Positions 23,301-30,215 of a DNA stretch of 40,150 nt are shown here, in pieces. Both the position numbers and the translations under genes were made by a program. How positions within the stretch are numbered: position 1 is the stretch's first letter; the number at the start of each line of letters is the position of its first letter. The DNA is from Elysia marginata (taxonomy: Eukaryota; Mollusca; Gastropoda; Plakobranchidae): assembly GCA_019649035.1 (NCBI GenBank), contig BMAT01007869.1, forward strand, positions 172,961 through 213,110. The letters are read 5' to 3'. Under the pieces are notes generated by a model. That model did no database searches. It was not told where the DNA came from and saw nothing but the letters and a program-made list of their open reading frames with translations.

Positions 23301-26300
23301 ATCCAGTTTCAAAGCAACCCAAATGCTTTCTTCTCGCTAAACTCGTTGCCTACCTCATAATAAACATTTACAAAAAACCTGAATTAAAGACCATTTCTTT
23401 CAAGACATTTTGAAAAGTTTTGAGAAAATAGCCGCCCTCGATTTCCTAATATATCTTTATCCTTATTAAAACTTAAGGGAATTGAATGTCCCATGGGGTA
23501 TGTAGCTGGTAAAAAATTTTTTTTTTTCTAAGAAGTACATGTGTTTATTCTTCAACCGATTCTGGATCAATATTTAATATATTGGGACTGGACTGAACCT
23601 AGTTAAGAGAAAAAACGCTCGTAAATTACAAACGAAGGTTGAGATGCAAAACCTTCCAACAGCTATTTTTAATTTTTGTGTGTGTGTGTGCTAGCTAGCC
23701 CTACCTACAGTTTAAAACTCTAGCTTTTCAGATTTCTATTGTTTGCTCTGAATTAAGGGAGCAACCGTCCTCTACAGTTCAATAAAAAGCAACAACTTTT
23801 TCTATTTGACCTTAAAATAAAAAAAACAACAAAATGGCTTTTTTTCTCAAAAGAGCAAAAATGGATGTAGAGGTTTTTGCATCTCAGCCTCTCATTGCCC
23901 CCCCCCCCCCCTCCCCCATTTCCTGGTTCTTGTATCCCTCCTTCCACGAGTCAGTGTTTGACCATAATATGATCAACTTCAACTGCAAACCACCCACTAG
24001 CGCCCCTGTACACTTTCTTATTTCCTTATTACCAGACGGAACCCCACCCTAGGATCCGGATTATTTCATACAACTCGCCCTTGTACTACGCCAACTCTGA
24101 GCTTTTCCTCAAGCATGTGCACACAGAGACAGGAGTGAAGCCCGAAAAGATGAGAAAAGTCCTCAAGAAACTCATGACTCTCAACGACCCTCTTCATGTG
24201 AGAAGGAGTATACCTCGACAGTCAATACTCATAATCAACACAGTTGCTGTAGTATTTTGAATTTAAGCAAAAAAAATTAATGAACCTTAGAACGTCAAGA
24301 CGCGTCCAGTTTGATAAAGCGAAATCATACCATGCAAAACAGTAAAATGAACGTCTGTGTAATAGCAAATAACTTTAATAGTAAATTCAGAAATACATGT
24401 GGCACAGCCGAAACCCACGAGTACAACAATGCAAACAAATTTGTACAGGAGTATTCCTTGTAAACATTTATACATTGGTGTCATTAATTATAGCTTAACA
24501 CAAACATACTTGAATGGCGTGGAAGGAATTGGAAAATCTTAAGTTCCAATAAAACATGACATTCTCTGAGATGCTTTCAAAAAAGGCACAAAAAAACTTA
24601 AAACAGGTTAAATCTGCAGAGAGATAAAGGAATGCAATAGTTTGATAAAGACCAAAAGTCGACGCTCTATTAGCCAAGAGTTATTGCAATACGTTTTGAT
24701 TATCTTTTCTTTTTTCTGATGTAATACTTCGTTTTACAGGTATTCATGTGTTACTAATGGTATGAATGACTCATTGAGGTGTGTTTAATCAGTTTTCAAA
24801 AGTATGGGACTTACTCAGGTCTTAAAACCACTTATGACTACAAAGTTACAAACGATGGTGGGCTGATAATTAATGCAATTTTCTTCTTAACTTTTTTTAT
24901 TTTTAGAGGTACATTAAAACACAAATAGTATCAAGTTAAAGATTTAAGTATCTTCTATGTCATAAAAACATTATTTTTCAACGTAGTCTCCATCCCGATC
25001 CACACACAGCTGCCAACGACGTACAAGTTGACGCATGCCGTCGGTGAAAAAGTCCGCACATTTTTGCCTGAACCAATGTCGAACGGCAGCCTCCACATCT
25101 TTATCATTTTCGTAATGGTTTCCTCTGAGGTGTTTCTTTAATTTCGGGAAAAGGTAAAAGTCACTAATTTGGCGCAAGGTCTGGACTGTAAGACGGATGG
25201 GGCAATACGACGAAATTCATTTTATGCAGTGCCTTTTCAGTCTGGCAACTTGTGTACTGCGCTACCTGGAGTTGTTGTGATGCAGTATTGCGTGCTTTGT
25301 GGGGCGCACACGCTTAAGCCTGACACTTAGCTTTCTCAACGTCGAAATATACCATTCTGAGTTATGAGTATTTCCTTTTTCCGGAAATTCTATATGAACA
25401 ATTCCCTCTCAGTCCCAAAAAACAGTCAGCATCACTTTTCTGCAGAGGCAACAATTATGATTTTCCTCGGAGAAGGAGAGCTCTTGTGCCTGTATTCCAT
25501 CGACTGACGTTTGCTCTTTGAGTCATAATGGTGTACCCAGGACTCATCCCCTGTGACAATCCGCTGAATGAATTCCTCGCCCTCTTCCTCATAATGCTTC
25601 AGTAGTTCTGCACAAGCTGTTTTTCTTTGCATTTTCATCTCATTAGTCAACATTCGCGGCACCAACACTGCAAACACTTTTCTGTAGCCGAGAATATCTG
25701 TAATGTTATGCTGGACTCTTTCTTTTGAAATTTCAAGTTCGTCTTGTCACCAGCTTTCTGTTTAGCTGCATTTGGAGCACTCAATGACAGCACGCTGTTT
25801 GAATCGAACATCTTTAAAAGGACTCCATGTTCGTAAACAATCTCGTCAAAGGTCATCAGCCTTTGGTTTTGACGTTAGCATTTTTGGTGCTCACTGACGT
25901 CATACAAATGCCATTTTCTCTCACATGAAAGCTATCGATTTGTTTTGAGAGTGTGTATGCTAAATTTCAACTGCCAGTATCAAATATGTTAAAATTAACA
26001 AGCGAAAAGCATTAATTTTCAACCCACCCTCGTAATTATAACTTTAGAAATGCGAAACCATATTACTTGACAGTCGGTAGTCCTTCCTAACCATTGTTGT
26101 TACAACCCGAATATTGCAAACAAATTAGTTCAATCCTGATCATTACCATTTATTTCCATCATCAGAGCAACAAGAAAAAAATGCACGACTCTAAGATTGT
26201 GGAGATGGAAACGGTGACTCCTGTCGCTCCCGTGACCTCTGTGTCATCCCAACCAGGCATGACCATTTCCGTTCAAGGAGAGACAACTTCCAACGGTAGC

Positions 26301-27471
26301 GACCCAAGCAGGGCAAGCGGTATGATGACACACCGGGCGTCCATTATAGGACCGCTACCCAACCTTGACCCCCGACCTTTTCTTTACCTTATCATTGACT
26401 GCACGGCCTTCACCTTCATCGACCCAGTCGGCATCAAGATCCTTAAACAGGTACGGCACATGGAAAGTACATAATGTGACATTACATTTTCAATGTAATG
26501 TGAATATTATATTGAACCAACTTGTTTGTTAGCGAAACAATCTGTTTTGACCATGTTTGCAATGCGATTGCTTTACAAACAATATGAAAGAGGCATTATA
26601 TGTTAGCTCTTTTTACGCTAATCCAGTTCTTGATATGCAAATTCCCGGCGAAGCAGCGCGAAAGCAAAAAAAAAAGTTCTCGCGATACTGAATCTAATTG
26701 TGGAATTGATTATGTGGTATTAAAAACTGTAGTATGTATCTTAACATTTAATAGTTCGATTGAAAAAATTTCCGTCTTGTCATAAACTTATAATTTTGAA
26801 CATGTGTCGCGTTAAAATCTTAATCTGTCTTGATGGTCGAACGAACTGTCTTGTTATATGTATAAATTGGGCAACTTTAATGTGCTCCGTACCTTGTACA
26901 ATCGCTGCTTTATGTATCGAATTTAACTGACCCCTTTATCAGATCTAACAGGTCAGTTTTTTTACCCAGATAAGGACTTTTACCTCCTTTGTTCCGGACT
27001 TCCTACGATGTAATCAATACGTGTATTTTATCATAGTGTTTGCTGAGCATGTTGCATACAGGTCCTTCCAACCATGAACAAAAAGGTTAAGAGGAGAAAA
27101 CGTTAAAATAATAATGTAATTAAAAACAAACTTTAAGTCACAATGTTTTAAAAAGACTGTCATCCGAAAAATAAAAACTTAGCTTTGAAACTCGACATAA
27201 CATTATGTCCACCTAGTATGCTTTCAATTCCACGCCCGTTGTTTTTACAGATGATTGAAGACTACAAAACTATCGGCATCAGTACCTACCTGGGCGGGGT
27301 GAGAGGTCAGTAGAATCATAAATGTGTAGACAGTTTTTTGTCTCAAGAGACTCTAATACATTATTGGTTGATTCTGATTCACTGTATATGTTATTGTTGT
27401 TATTATTATTAATTTTATTGATATCTTTTCTTTTAATTTCTTCTTATTATTATTGTTATCGATATTATTAA

Positions 27472-27537
<66 letters not shown>

Positions 27538-30215
27538 CATTATTATTAATATTATTATTACTGGGTTTTAGCACGCCACAACACAATGCATTTAATGCCT
27601 TCCAAAGCATGTTTCAACGTAGAGTTGCAGGCATCTTTTTGAGCAGCAGCTGCTTACGGCATAGTTTGTGCAATCAACATGGAAGAAAACTATAAGATGA
27701 AGGAACAGCTATAAAAATATCAATTGAAGAGGTGTCGTTGTTTTGATACTTTACAGATTAAAAAGTAAACTTTTGTGACAATTTTATTGCTTTTCTTTAT
27801 AACTTTTTTTGTATTTGACATACTTTTCTTTTAACTAAATAATTTCATAGTTACGAACTTCTGGTATTTTAAGTTGAGAGACTTTAAAAAAATCCTGTAC
27901 CGCTAATTAAATATTTTGTATAATATAGAAACCGTGCGGGTTTTGAAAAATGCCTGGAAACCTAAATGAAATTGATGACGAGTGACATAAAAACTAAGCT
28001 GAAATCTCTCTTTTACAAGTTGAAATATCGGTTAGTATAATTCCTTTATTACCAAACTTTATTTCATCCGAAAATCGATCCATATAAATATCTTAGTAAA
28101 TTTTAAACATACATACTTTTATTTAGTAACCAAAGATGAAAGCTATACTGTTTGATTGAACTTGCGGTGGTAGTTTTTGTACACTGCGGTCGTTTTATGA
28201 TTTATCCTGTATTTCCATTATGTTCTCGGCTGATAACACTCTCGATATAGTTATAGACGGTGACCTTTAACCTAGTGTTGCTGTTGTCTAGATGACTGTT
28301 GGAGCACAATGGAGAAGTCAGGGTTCACTGCTGTGTACGAGCGCGTTATCTTCCTCACAGTCCGCGATGCGGTCCTGGCGGCGGAGGAGGACAAGAGAAA
28401 ACGGCAGCATCCCATACCAGAGGTAACCAACCCATAAAGTGGTAGCTTGGCAGCGAACCTCCATTTTAAATATCACAAAGTTTAAATGTTTTACACATTT
28501 TCTAGCTGTTCTTCAACTAACTTAATTTAGACGAAAATGTGCGATCAATAACTATCTTCGAAAAACCACATTTCTTGGTTGTGTTATGAAAAAAAAACCC
28601 CCAAAAAAAAAACAAACAAGCATGATTGAAAAATTTAAACCTTTAAAAGACAATACACGACATGCATAAATCTTCGATAAAACAAATTATTCAGAAGAAG
28701 AAATAAGAAAACAATGAATTTCTAAGATAAAAGCATGTTGAACTTAAATACAATGGTATAATCTCACGCTTTCAAGAAAACCTGATGAATAATAGTCCTA
28801 TTATTACACATTGAACAGTATTTTTTTTTTCAAATACAACTTGAACCTGTTGGTAATGTTCTCAAACATTCCACATAATGCTACATACAGAACATTTTTG
28901 TTAGTGCCCTCTCATAGCAATTTGAAACGAACGTTTCCTTATCAAATAAAACACGACTATAAGTTCGCAGGGTAATGAAAAAAATGCGTAATCCTCCCTA
29001 CCTTTGAAAAGTAGAACACAGTCATTTATGTAAGAGAAAAACCTAGATGTTTTACTTTGAAAATTTTAAAATTGTATTAAACAAAAGGTATCTTCATTAT
29101 TTATAATAAGCTTTTATATATATATATATATTTTTTTTTTCTTTATGTTAGTGCTTTTTATACTTTTCTATCTATTAATTTTAAAGTTTTTAGAGTTTTA
29201 AACAACACTTGTGACGATGTCCCTCGTAATGGCAACACCCTACTCAACATCCGACACTGTAATTTACATAGATGGAGAGAAACATCTAACTGTGTCATTC
29301 TCGTGCAAAAATTTGTTAACAACTAATTTCAATGTGTCTATAATCACGGTCATATACTTTATGTTATATGTTGTTTTTCTCTCTCAATGTCTGCATGTTG
29401 TTTTAACTATATTTTAGGCGTCTGGTCTTTAATACAATCTACATATTTAAGCAAATATTTAACACGGTGTACTTCTCTATGGTGTATAACAGAGATATTT
29501 TTCTTTTTTGAGAATTCAAATAAAAGGTTTAAATGAAATGGAATAAGAAACGACTGTATTTTAAAAAATAACGTTATCCCAGAATATTGACTGTCTGCAC
29601 GATTTCTTGTTTCCCGTTGTCGAGAGACGCGATATGCATGCACCAGGTCGTTCTCAACAAAAATTGTAACTGGTTTTCCTCAAACTAACACACTATAATT
29701 ATCTTCATTGATACTGCACATGGATTAAGTAAAAAAATTGAATTTAGGGATACAATCCGTACCTGGCAATCGTTATAAGCCTACAAAGTTTATATGAGTA
29801 TTGAAATTGTCAGATACTTTCGCACCCTATCAGTTTTTTTCCTCTTCATTTCTTTTTTCCTTTTATTGTTTATTGAAAAAATAATGGCTGCATTTCTGCC
29901 TTTTCGCCTCCGATGCTAGTTCAATTTTTCTAAACTCTATACTTTATGCTCGAACGTGTTATAGCAAGACATTCTTAGTTTTTGTTACACGTGTTGAGTC
30001 CAATTTGTTTAACCTAACTGTGTGATCGCGTATGGTAGGACACAGCAACACTATCCCCTAGCGTGAGACAGCAACTCAGGATATCGAGCAGTGCCACAGA
30101 CCCCCTGCTTACCATCCAGGACGAGAGTGAACAGGAGGACGAGGAAGAAGAGTCTACTGCTACCACCACTACAGACCAAGTTCGAAACTCATGGACAAAA
30201 CCGGAAGATTGCTAG
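11458..30215 (+). CDS. SLC26: SLC26/SulP family anion transporter, prestin/SLC26A6-like, complete, 18 coding exons
   Basis: This is a multi-pass plasma-membrane anion exchanger or channel of the SLC26 family (chloride, bicarbonate, sulfate or oxalate in relatives; the substrate here is not determinable). Joined exons: 11458-11661, 12878-13052, 13428-13538, 15247-15434, 16321-16485, 16886-17041, 17880-17962, 18153-18300, 19994-20107, 20635-20712, 21744-21839, 22232-22338, 23000-23069, 24036-24197, 26166-26450, 27251-27305, 28292-28422, 30039-30215. They sum to 2505 bases, 834 residues plus stop, somewhat longer than the usual 740-760. Intron phases in order are 0,1,1,0,0,0,2,0,0,0,0,2,0,0,0,1,0. 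Visible marks are LPQGMAYAM (about 124-132), [12 protein letters not shown] (137-148), [15 protein letters not shown] (434-448) with the conserved Arg436, and [10 protein letters not shown] (703-712) plus [11 protein letters not shown] in the STAS domain. The ATG has a strong context (GCC before, G after) and an in-frame TAG at 11422. Assignment to SLC26 is certain; the orthology subgroup is not. The tail does not end in an evident PDZ ligand. Confidence 0.95.
12878..13052 (+). CDS. SLC26: SLC26 coding exon 2: pre-membrane region and start of TM1, residues 69-127
   Basis: The acceptor is ctgacag and the donor is caag|gttact, leaving one base of a Gly codon (phase 1). It encodes [20 protein letters not shown] followed by IMQLPQ. 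This is the highly conserved entry into the SulP membrane domain: family members read roughly (Y)xW..xLxxDxxAGxTxGxxxxPQ. The intron right after it is GA-rich, with a G run at 13094-13103 and degenerate GACA repeats to about 13265. Confidence 0.95.
13195..13265. repeat. Degenerate GACA/GATA repeat in intron 2
   Basis: Imperfect GACA, GATA and GAGA units follow a G10 run at 13094-13103. Confidence 0.7.
13428..13538 (+). CDS. SLC26: SLC26 coding exon 3: TM1-TM3 with the sulfate-transporter signature, residues 127-164
   Basis: The acceptor is ccacag and the donor is atgg|gtgagt (phase 1). It encodes [17 protein letters not shown], then [22 protein letters not shown]-x2-GLY-x-SF-x-P is the canonical SLC26 signature. 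Tyr130 sits where prestin has Phe101, a residue of the central anion site. ATSKQIS replaces the usual GTSRHIS, and the family Pro after the Gly is Thr in the next exon. Confidence 0.96.
13648..13687. other. Assembly gap, 40 N, in SLC26 intron 3
   Basis: Forty consecutive N are flanked by GGGG on the left and at least seven G on the right. The gap lies 110 bases after the exon 3 donor. It does not touch a coding exon. The true length is unknown. Confidence 0.99.
14305..14370. repeat. (GA)n microsatellite with G run in intron 3
   Basis: GA dinucleotides flank a short run of G (about 14328-14334) and continue perfectly to 14370. Confidence 0.95.
15247..15434 (+). CDS. SLC26: SLC26 coding exon 4: TM3-TM4 region, residues 164-226
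   Basis: The acceptor is ctgtgcag and the donor is acag|gtgcgt (phase 0). It encodes [15 protein letters not shown], matching the family GPxAVxSLMxGxV stretch. A hydrophilic extracellular loop follows (about residues 180-207, rich in Glu, Asp and Trp), then a membrane segment ending ISFISGLAQ. Base composition is clearly more GC-rich than the flanking introns. Intron 4 (15435-16320) shows no recognisable element. Confidence 0.95.
16321..16485 (+). CDS. SLC26: SLC26 coding exon 5: TM5 and following loop, residues 227-281
   Basis: The acceptor is ctatttcag and the donor is caac|gtgagt (phase 0). It encodes [20 protein letters not shown], then [20 protein letters not shown]. The D-x2-(V/I)-x-GF-x-(T/V)-GAA-x-H-(V/I) pattern is diagnostic of SulP/SLC26 core-domain helix 5. 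It is followed by the [15 protein letters not shown] linker. Confidence 0.97.
16886..17041 (+). CDS. SLC26: SLC26 coding exon 6: TM6 and TM7, residues 282-333
   Basis: The acceptor is cacacccag and the donor is gtg|gtgagg (phase 0). It encodes [20 protein letters not shown], a hydrophobic helix, a basic cytosolic stretch ([11 protein letters not shown]) and VPIELAV. This corresponds to the family N-K-x(5-8)-PxPxEL motif. A preceding pyrimidine-rich tract supports the acceptor. Confidence 0.95.
17880..17962 (+). CDS. SLC26: SLC26 coding exon 7: residues 334-361
   Basis: The acceptor is tttgttcag and the donor is ccgg|gtgagc (phase 2). It encodes [17 protein letters not shown], then [11 protein letters not shown]. 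This matches the SLC26 segment (V/I)xxTxxSxxxxL...(V/I)VGxIPxG. Eight more codons would read on before an intron stop, so the donor choice rests on phase and on the family join to exon 8. Confidence 0.95.
18153..18300 (+). CDS. SLC26: SLC26 coding exon 8: TM8 region, residues 361-410
   Basis: The acceptor is caattcaag after a T-rich tract and the donor is caag|gtaaga (phase 0). It encodes [10 protein letters not shown], then membrane helix [20 protein letters not shown] and [14 protein letters not shown]. The family pattern is GxPxPxxP, followed by a helix ending K-x(3)-K-x-x-Y-x-(V/I)-D. Two phenylalanine- and histidine-containing substitutions are unremarkable. Confidence 0.96.
18396..19425 (-). 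mobile_element. Decayed, 5'-truncated non-LTR retrotransposon (reverse transcriptase C-terminal half) in SLC26 intron 8
   Basis: Read on the minus strand, the segment encodes reverse-transcriptase pieces in order: [20 protein letters not shown] at about 19360, the catalytic block [11 protein letters not shown] at about 19210, and [11 protein letters not shown] at about 19120. Thumb-region [20 protein letters not shown] follows at about 18900, and C-terminal [17 protein letters not shown] at about 18500. Frameshifts and stops separate them, so it is a fossil. An A8 run (T8 on the + strand, 18396-18403) may be the 3' tail. The 5' end breaks off where a GA-rich tract begins near 19425. It is antisense to the host gene. 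The LINE clade is not assigned. Confidence 0.85.
19489..19530. repeat. GA-rich microsatellite with G10 run
   Basis: Imperfect (GA)n is interrupted by a run of G at 19509-19518. It lies against the truncated end of the intron 8 LINE. Confidence 0.85.
19994..20107 (+). CDS. SLC26: SLC26 coding exon 9: TM10 anion-site motif, residues 411-448
   Basis: The acceptor is ttgtttcag and the donor is cacag|gtaaac (phase 0). It encodes [20 protein letters not shown], then [18 protein letters not shown]. The S-R pair at 435-436 aligns with prestin Ser398-Arg399, the anion-site helix end, and GGRSQ matches the family GGKTQ. This is one of the most diagnostic exons of the gene. Confidence 0.97.
20635..20712 (+). 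CDS. SLC26: SLC26 coding exon 10: TM11, residues 449-474
   Basis: The acceptor is ataaacag and the donor is taac|gtgagt (phase 0). It encodes [20 protein letters not shown] followed by FENLPN. This matches the SLC26 helix with L-(F/L)-x(2)-LP at its end. It is short, but it is fixed by phase on both sides. Intron 10 (20713-21743) shows no recognisable element. Confidence 0.94.
21744..21839 (+). CDS. SLC26: SLC26 coding exon 11: TM12, residues 475-506
   Basis: The acceptor is tgttcacag and the donor is ttgt|gtgagt (phase 0). It encodes [20 protein letters not shown] followed by [12 protein letters not shown]. The family equivalent is (P)xAxLAAI(I/V)(I/V)xAL(K/R)GM(L/F)xQ with a following K/W-rich cytosolic turn. 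Family members usually have Lys-Ala after LP; here it is Asn-Cys-Ala. Confidence 0.94.
22232..22338 (+). CDS. SLC26: SLC26 coding exon 12: TM13-TM14, residues 507-542
   Basis: The acceptor is tttgtccag and the donor is aggc|gtgagt (phase 2). It encodes [20 protein letters not shown], then [15 protein letters not shown]. The W-x3-F-x4-(V/I)(V/I)-x3-D-x-GL-x-(V/A)G pattern is the conserved end of the SulP membrane domain. The intron just downstream is GA-rich for about 150 bases. Confidence 0.96.
23000..23069 (+). CDS. SLC26: SLC26 coding exon 13: membrane-STAS linker, residues 542-565
   Basis: The acceptor is tttttttcag and the donor is aaag|gtatca (phase 0). It encodes [20 protein letters not shown] followed by YTK. 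SLC26 relatives have LG.(I/V).....Y......Y in this position, leading into the first STAS strand. At 70 bases it is one of the smallest exons and depends on the phase match (2 in, 0 out). Confidence 0.92.
23898..23911. repeat. C14 homopolymer in intron 13
   Basis: A run of about 14 C is followed by tccccc. It lies about 125 bases before the exon 14 acceptor. A short (GT)n sits at 23677-23690. Confidence 0.9.
24036..24197 (+). CDS. SLC26: SLC26 coding exon 14: STAS domain, first half, residues 566-619
   Basis: The acceptor is attaccag and the donor is tcat|gtgaga (phase 0). It encodes [20 protein letters not shown], then [20 protein letters not shown]. This is the SLC26 STAS start: a strand with the pattern xxIx(I/V)xxxxSPLYYAN, followed by an amphipathic helix. 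The SPLYYAN heptad is strongly conserved in the A5/A6-type branch. Confidence 0.96.
24852..24876. repeat. Mariner terminal inverted repeat, left
   Basis: The sequence acgatggtgggctgataatt followed by aatgc is complementary to the right repeat at 22 of 25 positions. A TA lies a few bases outside (24847-24848), but the exact boundary is blurred. Confidence 0.85.
26009..26033. repeat. Mariner terminal inverted repeat, right
   Basis: The sequence gcattaattttcaacccacc followed by ctcgt pairs with the left repeat with three mismatches. It is followed directly by TA (26033-26034 overlap), consistent with mariner TA targeting. Confidence 0.85.
26166..26450 (+). CDS. SLC26: SLC26 coding exon 15: STAS variable insert and second STAS core, residues 620-714
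   Basis: The acceptor is catcatcag and the donor is aacag|gtacgg (phase 0). The first 70 residues are low-complexity (Ser, Thr, Val, Pro, Gly) and form the intervening sequence typical of animal SLC26 STAS domains. It then encodes [20 protein letters not shown], then IKILKQ. In relatives the motif is FIDSVG, so Pro706 replaces the usual Ser. Length and phase fit both neighbours. Intron 15 (26451-27250) is AT-rich with no recognised element. Confidence 0.95.
27251..27305 (+). CDS. SLC26: SLC26 coding exon 16: STAS domain, residues 715-733
   Basis: The acceptor is gtttttacag and the donor is gagag|gtcagt (phase 1). It encodes [18 protein letters not shown] plus the first base of Asp. A stronger-looking donor (gtgaga) lies 7 bases upstream at 27299, but only the donor at 27306 keeps the STAS frame into exon 17. 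Confidence 0.9.
27444..27561. repeat. ATT trinucleotide microsatellite in intron 16
   Basis: A near-perfect (ATT)n core covers about 27472-27535, with imperfect copies on both sides. Apparent Asn- or Leu-rich reading frames across it are low-complexity artefacts. Confidence 0.95.
28292..28422 (+). CDS. SLC26: SLC26 coding exon 17: end of STAS domain, residues 733-776
   Basis: The acceptor is ttgtctag and the donor is cagag|gtaacc (phase 0). It encodes [20 protein letters not shown], then [19 protein letters not shown]. The final STAS strand and helix are recognisable (family: (L/I)FxSxHDAV). A basic KRKR cluster follows the domain. Intron 17 (28423-30038) is AT-rich, with a short (TA)n at 29116-29130. 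Confidence 0.95.
30039..30215 (+). CDS. SLC26: SLC26 coding exon 18: C-terminal tail and stop, residues 777-834
   Basis: The acceptor is tatggtag, weak in pyrimidines, and the exon ends in TAG at 30213-30215. The tail is Ser/Thr-rich with an acidic run (EQEDEEEE, residues 807-814), a TTTT stretch, and the end SWTKPEDC. Composition is GC-richer than its surroundings and phase 0 fits exon 17. SLC26 tails are poorly conserved, so a different last exon in other transcripts is possible. Confidence 0.85.
   Translation, partial: DTATLSPSVRQQLRISSSATDPLLTIQDESEQEDEEEESTATTTTDQVRNSWTKPEDC

Larger units (their letters stand above)
24852..26033 (-). mobile_element. Decayed mariner DNA transposon with both inverted repeats, in SLC26 intron 14
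   Basis: The element is about 1.18 kb with 25-bp terminal inverted repeats at both ends. The transposase remnant reads on the minus strand. Recognisable pieces in order are [20 protein letters not shown] (about 25690-25750), [40 protein letters not shown] with the first catalytic Asp, KVMLTVFWD (about 25420), and [15 protein letters not shown] (about 25270-25310). In that last block the usual HDN carries Asn in place of the second catalytic Asp. [12 protein letters not shown] (about 25190), [20 protein letters not shown] and the C-terminus to about 24975 follow. At least two frameshifts, a stop after FWD and a missing N-terminal DNA-binding region make it non-autonomous. It is antisense to the host gene. 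Confidence 0.9.

Noticed and set aside
27353-27695. Asn-rich (minus) and Leu-rich (plus) open frames
   Set aside because: They are produced by the ATT trinucleotide microsatellite and its flanks; no start context or domain.
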